From Oscillospiraceae bacterium (GTDB lineage Bacteria > Bacillota > Clostridia > Oscillospirales > Acutalibacteraceae), in the NCBI GenBank assembly GCA_015065965.1, contig SVPH01000013.1, positions 1 to 64,000 of the forward strand: a stretch of DNA of 64,000 nucleotides, given 5' to 3'. Numbering within the stretch: position 1 is the first letter of the stretch; every line of letters begins with the position of its first letter. Of this stretch, positions 1 through 9,402 are shown piece by piece. A program made the translations under genes and the position numbers. Below the pieces are notes generated by a model, which had not been told where the DNA came from, made no database searches, and worked only from the letters and a program-made list of their open reading frames with translations.

Positions 1-1
1 T

Positions 2-562
2 GAATCCATCGCATTGAATCCGATTACCCTCACTGAAGAGGATATGAAGAAAATCAATCAGATGGAAGATGCGGCAACAATGGGCAGCAATCCGTTTATG
101 ATGGCAGGCAGAATGACGGATGCACAGGCAAATGCAATGGAAGCTGCAGCAGCCAACGAAGCAGGAGCAATGACAGGCTTTATGGGTATGGGAATGGCAA
201 TGAATGCAAAAGGCGGCTTCAATCCTGCAGCAATGTATAACGCAGGTGTACAGCAGCAACAGCAGATGGCGGCACAGCAGCAGTCGGCACCTGCAAATGG
301 CTGGAAATGTGCTTGCGGAGCAACGGTAAGCGGCAACTTCTGCACGGAATGCGGCGCAAAGAAGCCTGAAGCAGAGGGCTGGACCTGCACCTGCGGAGCA
401 GTAAACAAAGGCAAGTTCTGCCCCAACTGCGGACAGAAAAAGCCCGAGGGTGCACCGCTTTATCAGTGCGACAAATGCGGCTGGAAACCCGAAGACCCCA
501 ACAACGTTCCGAAGTTCTGTCCCGAATGCGGCGACAGATTTGACGAAAACGATATTAAATAA
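2..562 (+). CDS. C-terminal part of an SPFH-domain/zinc-ribbon protein (YdjI-like 'virion core protein'), truncated by the window edge
   Basis: Frame is open to the left edge (…ESIALNPITLTEEDMKK); Gln/Met/Ala-rich linker followed by three CxxC…CxxC zinc ribbons. Confidence 0.65.
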   Translation, partial: ESIALNPITLTEEDMKKINQMEDAATMGSNPFMMAGRMTDAQANAMEAAAANEAGAMTGFMGMGMAMNAKGGFNPAAMYNAGVQQQQQMAAQQQSAPANGWKCACGATVSGNFCTECGAKKPEAEGWTCTCGAVNKGKFCPNCGQKKPEGAPLYQCDKCGWKPEDPNNVPKFCPECGDRFDENDIK

Positions 563-580
563 TAAAAAGGAGAATTAATC

Positions 581-1498
581 ATGGGACTTTTTGACAAAAA
601 ATATTGTGACATTTGCGGCGACAAAATCGGACTTTTAGGCAACAGAAAACTCGAAGACGGCAATATGTGCAAGGACTGTGCAAGGAAGCTGTCACCGTTT
701 TTCAGCGACAGAAGAAGCTCAACCGTTAACGAAATCAAACAGCAACTTGCTTACAGAGAGCAGAACAAGCAGACTCTTGCAAGCTTTTCACCGATGTTCA
801 CATTTGGTGAGGACGACAAAATTTATATCGACCCGATGAAGCAGAGCTTTGTTGTTTCACGCCGCAATCCCGGCAGCTGGAGCGATGAAAATCCCGATGT
901 TATTCCGCTTTCAAGCGTCACGGGCTGTAACCTCAGAGTAGATGAAGACCGTGAAGAAATCTATACACAGGGTAAGGACGGCGAGGAGGTAAGTTACAAT
1001 CCTCCCAGATACAAGTTTACATACGATTTCTATATTGACATCAAGGTTAATAATCCCTATTTTGATGAAATCACAGCAAAGCTCAACGATAACGAGGTTG
1101 AGGGTATCGGCACAATGGAATATAACCGCTATCAGCAGATGGCACAGCAGGTTATAAACAACCTCACACAGAACGGTAACGCAGGTATGCCGATGACTGG
1201 CGGCTATAACCAGCCTATGAATAACGGTATGCCTATGAATCAGGGCTATGCTCCTGCAGGTGCTTACGGTCAGCCCAATCCTTATGCACAACCTCAGGCA
1301 AATCCTTATACACAGCCCAATCCCTACGCACAGCAGAATGTTTATGCACAGCAACAGCCTAACCCCTATGCTCAGCAGAATCAGTATAATCAGCCTCCCG
1401 TACAGCAGCCTGTATCGCAGAATTGGGTATGTCCCTCGTGTCAGGCAAATAACGACGGCGGCAGATTCTGTGCGTTCTGCGGCACACCTAAACAGTAA
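581..1498 (+). CDS. DUF4428-like protein with N-terminal zinc finger, NPYAQ-rich linker and C-terminal zinc ribbon
   Basis: MGLFDKKYCDICGDKIGLLGNRKLEDGNMCKDCARKL N-terminus; C-terminal WVCPSCQANNDGGRFCAFCGTPKQ; RBS aaaaggag upstream. Confidence 0.75.
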   Translation: MGLFDKKYCDICGDKIGLLGNRKLEDGNMCKDCARKLSPFFSDRRSSTVNEIKQQLAYREQNKQTLASFSPMFTFGEDDKIYIDPMKQSFVVSRRNPGSWSDENPDVIPLSSVTGCNLRVDEDREEIYTQGKDGEEVSYNPPRYKFTYDFYIDIKVNNPYFDEITAKLNDNEVEGIGTMEYNRYQQMAQQVINNLTQNGNAGMPMTGGYNQPMNNGMPMNQGYAPAGAYGQPNPYAQPQANPYTQPNPYAQQNVYAQQQPNPYAQQNQYNQPPVQQPVSQNWVCPSCQANNDGGRFCAFCGTPKQ

Positions 1499-1656
1499 TG
1501 AACAAAATGAAGGCTGTGATAATCATAGTTTCGGTTGTTGCTTTGATTTTCGCCATTGCGTCAGGCGTTTGGTATTACAAAACCAAGTTCTATGTACCGG
1601 ATAAAGACGGTATGGTTTATTCTCAGACAGATACAAATACGCAAGGAGATGATTAA
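1498..1656 (+). CDS. Small single-TM protein, 52 aa (MNKMKAVIIIVSVVALIFAIASGVWYYKTKFYVPDKDGMVYSQTDTNTQGDD)
   Basis: Start codon overlaps the preceding stop (taAtg); hydrophobic segment; followed 2 bp later by the next gene. Below the ORF-track length cutoff. Confidence 0.6.
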   Translation: MNKMKAVIIIVSVVALIFAIASGVWYYKTKFYVPDKDGMVYSQTDTNTQGDD

Positions 1657-1658
1657 CC

Positions 1659-2729
1659 TTGTCAACAATTCTTGAACAGAAATGTCCGTGCTGCGGCGGT
1701 GCGGTTGAGTTCAATACAGGTGCGCAAAAGCTGAAATGTCCCTATTGTGATACCGAGTTTGATATTACCGCTATGCCAGAAGATACATCAAATCAGGTTG
1801 AGCAAATCAACTGGAATTCGCAGGGTACACAGTGGGGAGCAGGCGAAACAGACGGCATGAGCGTTTATGCCTGCAATTCCTGCGGCGGTGAAATTGTCGC
1901 TGACACAACAACGGGTGCAACAACCTGCCCTTATTGCGGCAATCAGGTTGTTATGAAGGGACAGTTTTCGGGTGCGTTGAAGCCTGACCTTGTAATTCCT
2001 TTCAAGCTCGATAAGAAAGCGGCAAAGGAAGCACTCAAAAAACATATCTCAACCAAAAAATTCGTGCCTAAATCATTCCTTACCGACAACCGCCTCGAAG
2101 AAATCAAGGGTGTATATGTACCTCATTGGCTTTTTACCTGTGATGCAATCGGCAACGCAAACTATAAAGCAAAAAAGGTAAAGACGTGGTCAGACGAAAA
2201 TTACGAATACACCGAAACCTCGTATTTTGACATTTACAGAAGCGGAAACATAGGCTTTGACAATATTCCCGTTGACGGTTCAACCAAAATGCCCGATGAC
2301 CTTATGGAATCTGTTGAACCCTTTGATTTGTCGCAGGCTGTTGATTTCAACACGGCATATCTTGCAGGCTATCTCGCCGATAAATACGATGTTACTGCAG
2401 AAGAGAGTATGCCCAGAGCGAATGAAAGAATAAGACAGAGCATAATTGATTCTTTCAAGGAAACCGTAAAAGGCTATGACGATGTTGAAAACCAGAGTGC
2501 AAATATGAATATTGCTAACGGCATTTATAAATATGCGCTCTATCCCGTATGGCTTCTCAACACAAAGTGGAACGGTGAGAATTTCACCTTTGCAATGAAC
2601 GGGCAGACGGGCAAATTTGTCGGCAATATTCCCACGGATAAAAAAGCCGTCACCAAGGCTTCATTGCTTCTCGGTGCAGGCATAGGTGCTGTTATCTACG
2701 GCCTTATGTGGCTGATTGAGCTGCTTTAA
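1659..2729 (+). CDS. TFIIB-type zinc-ribbon membrane protein (YdjG-like)
   Basis: MSTILEQKCPCCGGAVEFNTGAQKLKCPYCDTEFDITAMP; second CNSCGGE…CPYCGNQ; C-terminal TM segment. Confidence 0.75.
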   Translation: MSTILEQKCPCCGGAVEFNTGAQKLKCPYCDTEFDITAMPEDTSNQVEQINWNSQGTQWGAGETDGMSVYACNSCGGEIVADTTTGATTCPYCGNQVVMKGQFSGALKPDLVIPFKLDKKAAKEALKKHISTKKFVPKSFLTDNRLEEIKGVYVPHWLFTCDAIGNANYKAKKVKTWSDENYEYTETSYFDIYRSGNIGFDNIPVDGSTKMPDDLMESVEPFDLSQAVDFNTAYLAGYLADKYDVTAEESMPRANERIRQSIIDSFKETVKGYDDVENQSANMNIANGIYKYALYPVWLLNTKWNGENFTFAMNGQTGKFVGNIPTDKKAVTKASLLLGAGIGAVIYGLMWLIELL

Positions 2730-2742
2730 GGAGGTGCGGAAA

Positions 2743-3492
2743 ATGACTAAAAAGATTTTTGCAACTTTGGTTGCGGTTATAATTTGTTTTTCAGCGGTGA
2801 TTTCCGCATCAGCTTATACTCGGGAGTATGTTATTGACTATGCGGATAAGCTCGCATCAAGCGAAATTGAAGAACTCGATTTGTTTGCCGAAAAGCTCGA
2901 GTCGGCTTACGGCGTTAGCGTGCTTTTCTGCATAACCGAAGGTACGGGTGATGTAACTGCCGATGAATTTTCTTCGGGAACATATTCAGATTACACAGAT
3001 AACGAAAACGGACTTATAATCGTTCACGACGATTGGAAAAAAACATATTTTTCTTTCGTTTCGGGTAATGCGGACGAATATTTCAGCAATGCCGCCATTG
3101 ACAGCATGATTGATGCCTATGATTTAAATGAAAGTTATTACGGCGGAATTTACGCCTGCTATGAACTTGCTGAAGAATATCTTGAAAACGGCTACTCGGG
3201 CGGATATGTTAATGACAGCGAGCCTTTGAATAATGATACCGATGCAAAAGGTGCAAGCGAAGAAAAGGACGGCGTTTCAATTATATGGCTGCCCGTTTCG
3301 CTTCTGATAGGTCTGCTTGTCGGCTTCCTTATCATTAACGGTATAGCCTCAAAAAACAAGTCGGTAAAAATGCAGAAAAATGCAACCGTCTATACCCGAC
3401 CCGGCAGTATGATTATAACAGGAAGTGCGGACAATTTCCTTTATAATAACATTGACCGCACCGAAAAACCGAAGCAGACAGAGAAGAAATAA
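2743..3492 (+). CDS. TPM-domain (YdjH/Psb32-like) membrane protein with signal peptide
   Basis: YVIDYADKLASSEIEELDLFAEKLESAYGVSVLFCI matches TPM architecture; RBS aaggaggtg; start refined to ATG 2743. Confidence 0.75.
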   Translation: MTKKIFATLVAVIICFSAVISASAYTREYVIDYADKLASSEIEELDLFAEKLESAYGVSVLFCITEGTGDVTADEFSSGTYSDYTDNENGLIIVHDDWKKTYFSFVSGNADEYFSNAAIDSMIDAYDLNESYYGGIYACYELAEEYLENGYSGGYVNDSEPLNNDTDAKGASEEKDGVSIIWLPVSLLIGLLVGFLIINGIASKNKSVKMQKNATVYTRPGSMIITGSADNFLYNNIDRTEKPKQTEKK

Positions 3493-3505
3493 GGAGGCAT
3501 TACCG

Positions 3506-4117
3506 ATGGGATTTTTTGATTCACTCAAAAGACAGGCAGAATCCGCATTTAAAAGAGAGGTTTCGCAGGGCATTAACAAGGCGGTGAACAATGCCGTACA
3601 GTCAGTAGGCAAGGGCAGAAACCACACCGAAACCTTTACCTTTGCTTCACTTCCGACAAACGTTGCGGAACTTCAGACTCTGCCAGAAGCAAGCCTCGAT
3701 TCCGCCTTCAAAACAACTGCATTAACTCTTGCTGTGCTCTGCAATTATGAGCACAATCCCGATGCAACAATCGAAATGCTCAACTTTTTAAAAGGACCTT
3801 CAGAGGTCAGCGGATTTGAAAAGCAGTTTATTAAAGAGCATCTCGGCTCGGAAGGCTATAAAGCTCGCTCATATTTCGAGGGCGCAACACCGCAGAACAG
3901 CTATAAACCCGACGTACCCTATAAAATTACCGTTATTGAAAATCCTTATTCTTTCGATAATGCTGATTGGGCAACCCTTTATGTTAAAAGCGGCGGCGCA
4001 GATAATCCGAGACCGATGAAGCTTCGCAAAAAGCCTTCAACGGGTCAGTGGTTCTTGGTTGAAATTCAGTGCCTTTCGGATATCCGTGTGCCCGTAGAGG
4101 AAGACCCCTGGGCATAA
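3506..4117 (+). CDS. Conserved hypothetical protein (DUF6935-like, tentative)
   Basis: MGFFDSLKRQAESAFKREVSQGINKAVNNAVQ; RBS aaggaggc; start refined to 3506. Confidence 0.6.
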   Translation: MGFFDSLKRQAESAFKREVSQGINKAVNNAVQSVGKGRNHTETFTFASLPTNVAELQTLPEASLDSAFKTTALTLAVLCNYEHNPDATIEMLNFLKGPSEVSGFEKQFIKEHLGSEGYKARSYFEGATPQNSYKPDVPYKITVIENPYSFDNADWATLYVKSGGADNPRPMKLRKKPSTGQWFLVEIQCLSDIRVPVEEDPWA

Positions 4118-4137
4118 ATATTAAAGGAGATGTAGAT

Positions 4138-5568
4138 ATGAAAAAAATATTCGCATTACTTCTTGCACTTTTAATGGTATTTTCGCTTGCCGCTTGCGGC
4201 GATGATACTCCCGAAAAGCCCGATAACACAAAACAGCCTTCAAGCAATTCCGATGCAGCCATTGAAGCAACACTTTTTACCGTTGCTTACGGTGGCGACT
4301 GGATAAACATTGAGGATGACTTCAAGAATGAAGAAGAATACTCCAAGGCTGTTCTTCAGATTCTTGACCCCGAAGACGAGGAGTATTACCTTATCGAAGC
4401 GGAAATTAAGGTTGAAATTGATGAACCCTATGATTTCCGTGAGGACCTTGTATACTACGGCTTCAACCAGTATGAATACAAGGAAAACAATGCTTATGAA
4501 ACTGTAAAAGTCGGCGGTGTTGACCTTCTTAAGTATGACGACGGCGATGACACACTCATTTATTTCAACCGTGTTGAAAATGCAAACGCATCGGTTTATG
4601 TTGAATTTGATGCAACCGACACCGGCGACAGCCGCATTCAGACTCTCCTTGACGGCATAACCTTCAATCTTGAGGATATCGGAAACGAAGACGGTCCTTG
4701 GGAGTGGGAAGGTGAAAGATTCTCGGCAGATACTGCAAGTGTAAATGCAGGTGCATTCACCGTTACATCAACATTCGTTCCCTTTGAAGCGCCCGTTACA
4801 ACCTTTGAAACCTTTGACCATTCCGTTGCCGCAGTTGGTGACAGAGTTTATGTTCTTGTTGACGGCGAACTCAGCGAATGTCACTATGACGGTTCAACTC
4901 TTGCCTTTGTTAATAAAATCGAGGTTCCCGAAGACGATTATGACAGAATTGAAGCAACAGCGGACGGTACACTTTGGGTCAGCGGCTCGATGAATGACAT
5001 TCTCTGCATCAAGGACGGCAAAACAGTTGCAACATACGAAGACATCGACAACCTCGCAATTCATCCGTCAGGTGCTTGGGGCGTTAACTATTTCACATCA
5101 AATGAATGTGAAATAGTTACATTCAGCGGAAATACATACACCTCAACTCCCGTTGTATTCAAAGAAGCGGATACAATAATGAATCTGTGCGTTGACAAAA
5201 ATAATATTTATGTCTGTGCAAATGCAGCAGACGACAGCGGTCACAAGGTATTCATTTACAACAAAGACGGCGTTCTTCAGAAGACTCTCTGTGATGCCGA
5301 AGGCGAAGGACTCGGAAGTGTTACTTTTGTAACTAAGACCGCAAACGGATATATTGCCTTTGACGGCAATATGAGAGATGTTCTTCTTTGGGATAACAAC
5401 GGCTCATTTGTTGCAGAAATTTCAGACGGCGACCTGTTCAGCACAAATTATCCGTGGTTCTGCGATTCTGCAGTTCTTGATGACGGAAGCATTATTACAA
5501 TTATGACGGATGAACGTGAAGACCGTTCGGCAACAGAGGTTGTTGCGTTCATCGTCAAAGGATTCTGA
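4138..5568 (+). CDS. Lipoprotein with likely beta-propeller-type C-terminal region
   Basis: MKKIFALLLALLMVFSLAACGDD lipobox; RBS aaaggaga. Confidence 0.7.
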   Translation: MKKIFALLLALLMVFSLAACGDDTPEKPDNTKQPSSNSDAAIEATLFTVAYGGDWINIEDDFKNEEEYSKAVLQILDPEDEEYYLIEAEIKVEIDEPYDFREDLVYYGFNQYEYKENNAYETVKVGGVDLLKYDDGDDTLIYFNRVENANASVYVEFDATDTGDSRIQTLLDGITFNLEDIGNEDGPWEWEGERFSADTASVNAGAFTVTSTFVPFEAPVTTFETFDHSVAAVGDRVYVLVDGELSECHYDGSTLAFVNKIEVPEDDYDRIEATADGTLWVSGSMNDILCIKDGKTVATYEDIDNLAIHPSGAWGVNYFTSNECEIVTFSGNTYTSTPVVFKEADTIMNLCVDKNNIYVCANAADDSGHKVFIYNKDGVLQKTLCDAEGEGLGSVTFVTKTANGYIAFDGNMRDVLLWDNNGSFVAEISDGDLFSTNYPWFCDSAVLDDGSIITIMTDEREDRSATEVVAFIVKGF

Positions 5569-6842
5569 TGTCAATGGATAAACTGAAAAGAATTATCGGC
5601 ATATTACTGGTTTTGTGTTTCACAGTTGCTTTTACCTCTTGCGGAGAAGATTCTCCGCAGGAGGTTACTCCGAACGAAACAACACAGACTGCCGAAAATG
5701 AAATAAGCGAAGAAATAACCGTTCTTTCACTCAACAAGGAATACATTTCTCATTATGAATGGTATGAAGATTATCCAGAAATGCTTGTGAGAAGCGAATA
5801 TACGGATGTTACTCTTGATAAATCAATGGAGAAAAAATACCCGCTTCTTGCCAAAGCCCTCACGGAAACTTCCCTGATGAGAAAAAGAGCAATGGAAGAA
5901 GAAAAGGATAATTTCATCGTTACTGCTACCGAAGAATTTTTGAACGACAGTGAAGCCTTTTCAACCTATGTTTCAACTCTTGACGTTCAGGTACGCCGTG
6001 CCGACAGTGTTGCAGTCAGTATTGTTGAAGATTACAATTCGGAAACTGACAGAGCATTCAACTGCCTTAATTACGACACGGAAAGCGGAAAACTGCTTGC
6101 TTTTTCCGATGTTGTAACGGATGTTTCGACAATTCCCGAATTTGTTGAAAAAGTTATTATGAGCCGTATAGGTGAAGAAGAGCCTTTCGGCAAAACCGCC
6201 ATTCCCGATTATTTCAAAAACACTCCGGAAGAAGATATCACTTGGGTGCTTGAATATAACGGCATAACCTTTTATTTCGAGCCGGGCGCTGTTGCTCCCA
6301 CAAATTTCGGTATTCAGACAGCAACGGTGACCTTTGCTGAATATCCCGATTTGTTCAAAGAAAAATATACTACCGTGCCGAACGCATATACGGTAAGCTT
6401 GCCTTTGTCAGTACCGTTCTATACCGATTTGACAGGCGATGGCAGAAGCGAAGAGCTTGTTGTTTCGGGCAACTACGACCCTGACGGCAGATATTATTAC
6501 ACGCTCGGCATATATTCGGAAAGCTCAAACTATGAGGTAGATTGGTTTTCCTATGACCTGAATCCGTATTATGTCAAAACCGCAGACGGTGACAGCTTCC
6601 TCTATGTTTTCAGCGAGGAAAGCGAAGAGGAAGACCGACAGATGATTCTGAGTGTATTCAGCCTCAAAAACGGTGAAATCAAGCAGGTCAGCGAAACGGA
6701 AACAAGTTTGCTTTACAGAGGCAATAATGTTTTTGCCTTGCCCACAGACCCCGAAAATCTTCTGCTTTCTGTCTATGACGGCTCAACAGATTCTGTTTTC
6801 TCTGCAGATGAAAACGGTATTCCGATGAAAACCGCAAGCTGA
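5568..6842 (+). CDS. Lipoprotein with RsiV/PdaC-like (DUF3298/DUF4163-type) region
   Basis: LLVLCFTVAFTSCGED lipobox; NCLNYDTESGKLLAFSDVVTD and NGITFYFEPGAVAPTNFGIQTATVTF typical of DUF3298. Confidence 0.65.
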   Translation: MSMDKLKRIIGILLVLCFTVAFTSCGEDSPQEVTPNETTQTAENEISEEITVLSLNKEYISHYEWYEDYPEMLVRSEYTDVTLDKSMEKKYPLLAKALTETSLMRKRAMEEEKDNFIVTATEEFLNDSEAFSTYVSTLDVQVRRADSVAVSIVEDYNSETDRAFNCLNYDTESGKLLAFSDVVTDVSTIPEFVEKVIMSRIGEEEPFGKTAIPDYFKNTPEEDITWVLEYNGITFYFEPGAVAPTNFGIQTATVTFAEYPDLFKEKYTTVPNAYTVSLPLSVPFYTDLTGDGRSEELVVSGNYDPDGRYYYTLGIYSESSNYEVDWFSYDLNPYYVKTADGDSFLYVFSEESEEEDRQMILSVFSLKNGEIKQVSETETSLLYRGNNVFALPTDPENLLLSVYDGSTDSVFSADENGIPMKTAS

Positions 6843-7005
6843 ACTTTGCTCGAATTACCTTTTAATTTGCAAAACATACAATGGAAAATCAACATCCGAA
6901 ATATAATAGTAATTCGTGGCTGGCATTTGTCTTAGCGAGCAATGGATTTGAACGTACAAATCCACAGTTTAGGGGTTTTACCCCATACACCCCGAAGAAA
7001 AAGAA

Positions 7006-7053
7006 AATCAGGTGCAGCAGGAGTATACCCCGTTGCACCTGATTATGTTTTTT
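7006..7053. terminator. Intrinsic terminator hairpin, possibly bidirectional
   Basis: aatcaggtgca … tgcacctgatt (7006-7016/7034-7044) followed by a T run. Confidence 0.7.
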
Positions 7054-7062
7054 TAGAAATGA

Positions 7063-7440
7063 TTATGCTGTAAAAATCAACTTGTGATTAACAAATTCCC
7101 TTGCCCGTGCTTCAATGTTATTCATACGGGCAACCCACTCCATTTGGTCATCTGCCTTAAGCTTTTTTGTTATGTCCTCATTAACTTTCATCTGTTCTAC
7201 CAGCTGAGAGAACATAGCTGATGCCTGTTCATCAACCTCTGCAAGATGAGTCCACAATGTGCCATTCATAAGCATAATGTTGAATTGCACTCGCTTATGT
7301 CGCATAAGATAATCCTTGCGTTTCAGTCCCCATACACCGATAGGCTTTCTTGCTTCGGCAGCTAATGTGATGTTTGGGATTCTGTAATCGCCAACAGTTC
7401 TGTAACTTCCGCCGTTTTGTTCAAATGATGATTTATTCAT
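7063..7440 (-). CDS. TnpV-like transposon-encoded protein
   Basis: YRIPNITLAAEARKPIGVWGLKRKDYLMRHKRVQFNIMLMNGTLWTHLAEVDEQASAMFSQLVEQM…MEWVARMNNIEARAREFVNHKLI is TnpV-like; start refined to MNKSSFEQNGG with RBS aaggaagg. Confidence 0.75.
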   Translation of the reverse strand: MNKSSFEQNGGSYRTVGDYRIPNITLAAEARKPIGVWGLKRKDYLMRHKRVQFNIMLMNGTLWTHLAEVDEQASAMFSQLVEQMKVNEDITKKLKADDQMEWVARMNNIEARAREFVNHKLIFTA

Positions 7441-7454
7441 AAACAACCTTCCTT

Positions 7455-7724
7455 TCAATCAGTAAAAAATGTGTCGAATGTAAACTTTGCACCAAACCGA
7501 AAGCCAGAAATAAAACCATCAGCTATACTAACTGTCAGAAAATCGTTATATGCACTTGTGTATGTTACAAACAATTCTTTTTCTTTGCCGCTTAACTTTG
7601 AATAGAGTTCTTCTTCCTTTTCGGTGAGAATTCTTAATTTCTTCTTTAATTCATTTTTTAACTCTGAACAGCATTCCTGCGGTTCAATGTTGCCATAATA
7701 AAAATCTTCAATAAAACCAGACAT
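7455..7724 (-). CDS. DUF6809-like mobile-element-associated protein
   Basis: MSGFIEDFYYGNIEPQ…LTEKEEELYSKLSGKEKELFVTYTSAYNDF…FISGFRFGAKFTFDTF; RBS ggaggt. Confidence 0.65.
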   Translation of the reverse strand: MSGFIEDFYYGNIEPQECCSELKNELKKKLRILTEKEEELYSKLSGKEKELFVTYTSAYNDFLTVSIADGFISGFRFGAKFTFDTFFTD

Positions 7725-7837
7725 TTTGTAAACCTCCGTAATAGATTGATAATCCTTACAATTCAATCATTCCGACTGTCTACGAAAGCCAAAGGGAGGC
7801 AACTTCCTTATGAAGTGCCTCCCTTGGATGCTCTTTT

Positions 7838-8500
7838 TTATTTATCATTTGTCACATTTCCGTTACCCTGAACGGGTATTGCTTCTCCGAGGTATGTAGG
7901 CTCAGGCTGAATTATGCAATATATAAAATCTTTGTTTCTCGCCAGAATTTCTCTTATATCTCTGTAAAGTTGACCGCTGTAACTTCTCGGATTTGATGCA
8001 ACGCCGTATGCCTCAAGTCCGAGCGCGCGGGCATCATAAATTGCTCTGTAAAGGTGATAGTCCTGCGTTACGATAAGCACTTTTTCGGCCTTAAAAATTT
8101 CCTTTGCACGGTACATACTCTCATAGGTTGAAAAACCTGCATGGTCCATAAAAATATTTTCCGAAGCAACTCCTCTTTCAATGGCAAAATTTTTCATAAC
8201 ATTAACTTCGTCATAATGTTCTCTGCCGTGGTCGCCGCTCATGAGCATTTTGGTGCTTGCACCGTTTTCATAAAGTTCAATGCCCTGCAAAAGCCTGTCC
8301 TCAAGCATATGGCTCGGAGTTTCTCCCCTTACTCCGCAACCAAGAACAAGAATGCAGTCATATCCGCTGCCTACGTTTTCAGGTGTAAGAATATATTTTT
8401 CCGCACCCTTTTTAACATATAAATCAATGCCGAGTGCGCCTGCGCCGCATAATATTGCAATACACAAAACGGCAGATATAAATTTTTTTATTATTTTCAT
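7838..8500 (-). CDS. SanA/YdcF-like DUF218 family protein
   Basis: YDCILVLGCGVRGETPSHMLEDRLLQGIELYENGASTKMLMSGDHG…IVTQDYHLYRAIYDARALG. Confidence 0.85.
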   Translation of the reverse strand: MKIIKKFISAVLCIAILCGAGALGIDLYVKKGAEKYILTPENVGSGYDCILVLGCGVRGETPSHMLEDRLLQGIELYENGASTKMLMSGDHGREHYDEVNVMKNFAIERGVASENIFMDHAGFSTYESMYRAKEIFKAEKVLIVTQDYHLYRAIYDARALGLEAYGVASNPRSYSGQLYRDIREILARNKDFIYCIIQPEPTYLGEAIPVQGNGNVTNDK

Positions 8501-8502
8501 TA

Positions 8503-9348
8503 TTATTTCTCCATTCTCAATTCACAAACAACAAGTTCGGGTCGGTTAAAAACACGCAGCGGAAAAATACTGTTGCCCAGACCTCTTGAAACAATCATGT
8601 TTGTGTTATCTTTTGTGTGAACACCCTTGGTATATTCGGGGAAAAATCCTTGGTCGGGGCAGAACAAACCGCCAACAAACGGCAGCCTTATCTGACCGCC
8701 GTGGGCATGACCGCAGAAAACAACATCAAAACCCGTTTCGGCATAGATATCAAGAAGTTCGGGTCTGTGAGAGAGCAGGATGCTCGCATTTTCACCTGTT
8801 TCGGCAGCAATTGAACGCAGATTTTCCGCAAATTCAGTACGGTTTTCATTTATCATCGAACCGTTGAAGAAGGTGAGGTCATCAATGCCGGATAAAGCAA
8901 TTGTTCCGCCATCCCTTTCAAAATCAACCGTTTTGCCGTCAAGAACGGTTATACCCATGCTCTCCATTTCTGTTCGCAGTATGCTGTATTCCGCTATTCG
9001 GTTTTCGTGATTACCCGTAACATAATAAACAGGGGCAATTTTGCTGACCGATTCGGCAAAATCCGCGGCAACAGGTATATCGGTATGGTATGAATCAATA
9101 ATATCGCCCGTGATTACTATTATATCAGGCTTTGCGGCAATGATTTTATCCGTTAACTTTTCGCCGAAATCCTTGTTATGCAAATCCGAAACATGAACTA
9201 TGCGAAAACCGTCAAAACTCTTTGGCAGATTAGCAGGAGAAACAGCATATTCGGTTACGGTTATGCTGTTGTTGCCCCAATATAAATAAACTGATGCGAC
9301 GATAACAAAAGCCAGAAAAACTGCGGCAAATCGTTTCAATTTTTTCAT
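8503..9348 (-). CDS. Metallophosphoesterase (YkuE-like)
   Basis: GFRIVHVSDLHN, ITGDIID, VTGNHE, LSHRPELLD, FCGHAHGGQIRLP. Confidence 0.9.
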   Translation of the reverse strand: MKKLKRFAAVFLAFVIVASVYLYWGNNSITVTEYAVSPANLPKSFDGFRIVHVSDLHNKDFGEKLTDKIIAAKPDIIVITGDIIDSYHTDIPVAADFAESVSKIAPVYYVTGNHENRIAEYSILRTEMESMGITVLDGKTVDFERDGGTIALSGIDDLTFFNGSMINENRTEFAENLRSIAAETGENASILLSHRPELLDIYAETGFDVVFCGHAHGGQIRLPFVGGLFCPDQGFFPEYTKGVHTKDNTNMIVSRGLGNSIFPLRVFNRPELVVCELRMEK

Positions 9349-9366
9349 AAATTACCTCATAATGAT

Positions 9367-9402
9367 AAAAGACGGAGAACGATATACCGTTCTCCGTCTT
9401 TT
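9367..9402. terminator. Strong inverted repeat/terminator
   Basis: aaaagacggagaacg-atatac-cgttctccgtctttt, 15-bp perfect stem. Confidence 0.75.

Larger units (their letters stand above)
6843..7837. mobile_element. Remnant of a mobilizable element (TnpV + DUF6809 cargo, no recombinase or relaxase)
   Basis: Two mobile-element-type genes with palindromic flanks (ggggttttacccc near 6973; hairpin 7789-7828). Confidence 0.45.

Noticed and set aside
58-426. 122-aa antisense ORF over the zinc-ribbon protein, and similar long antisense ORFs (e.g. 911-1354, 9684-10169, 19272-19877, 31732-32331, 55201-55656)
   Set aside because: Shadow frames opposite well-supported genes; no RBS or recognisable domains.
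1248-1604. 118-aa plus-strand ORF overlapping the DUF4428 gene and the microprotein
   Set aside because: Out-of-frame reading of a repetitive linker; the in-frame genes have RBS/overlap support.
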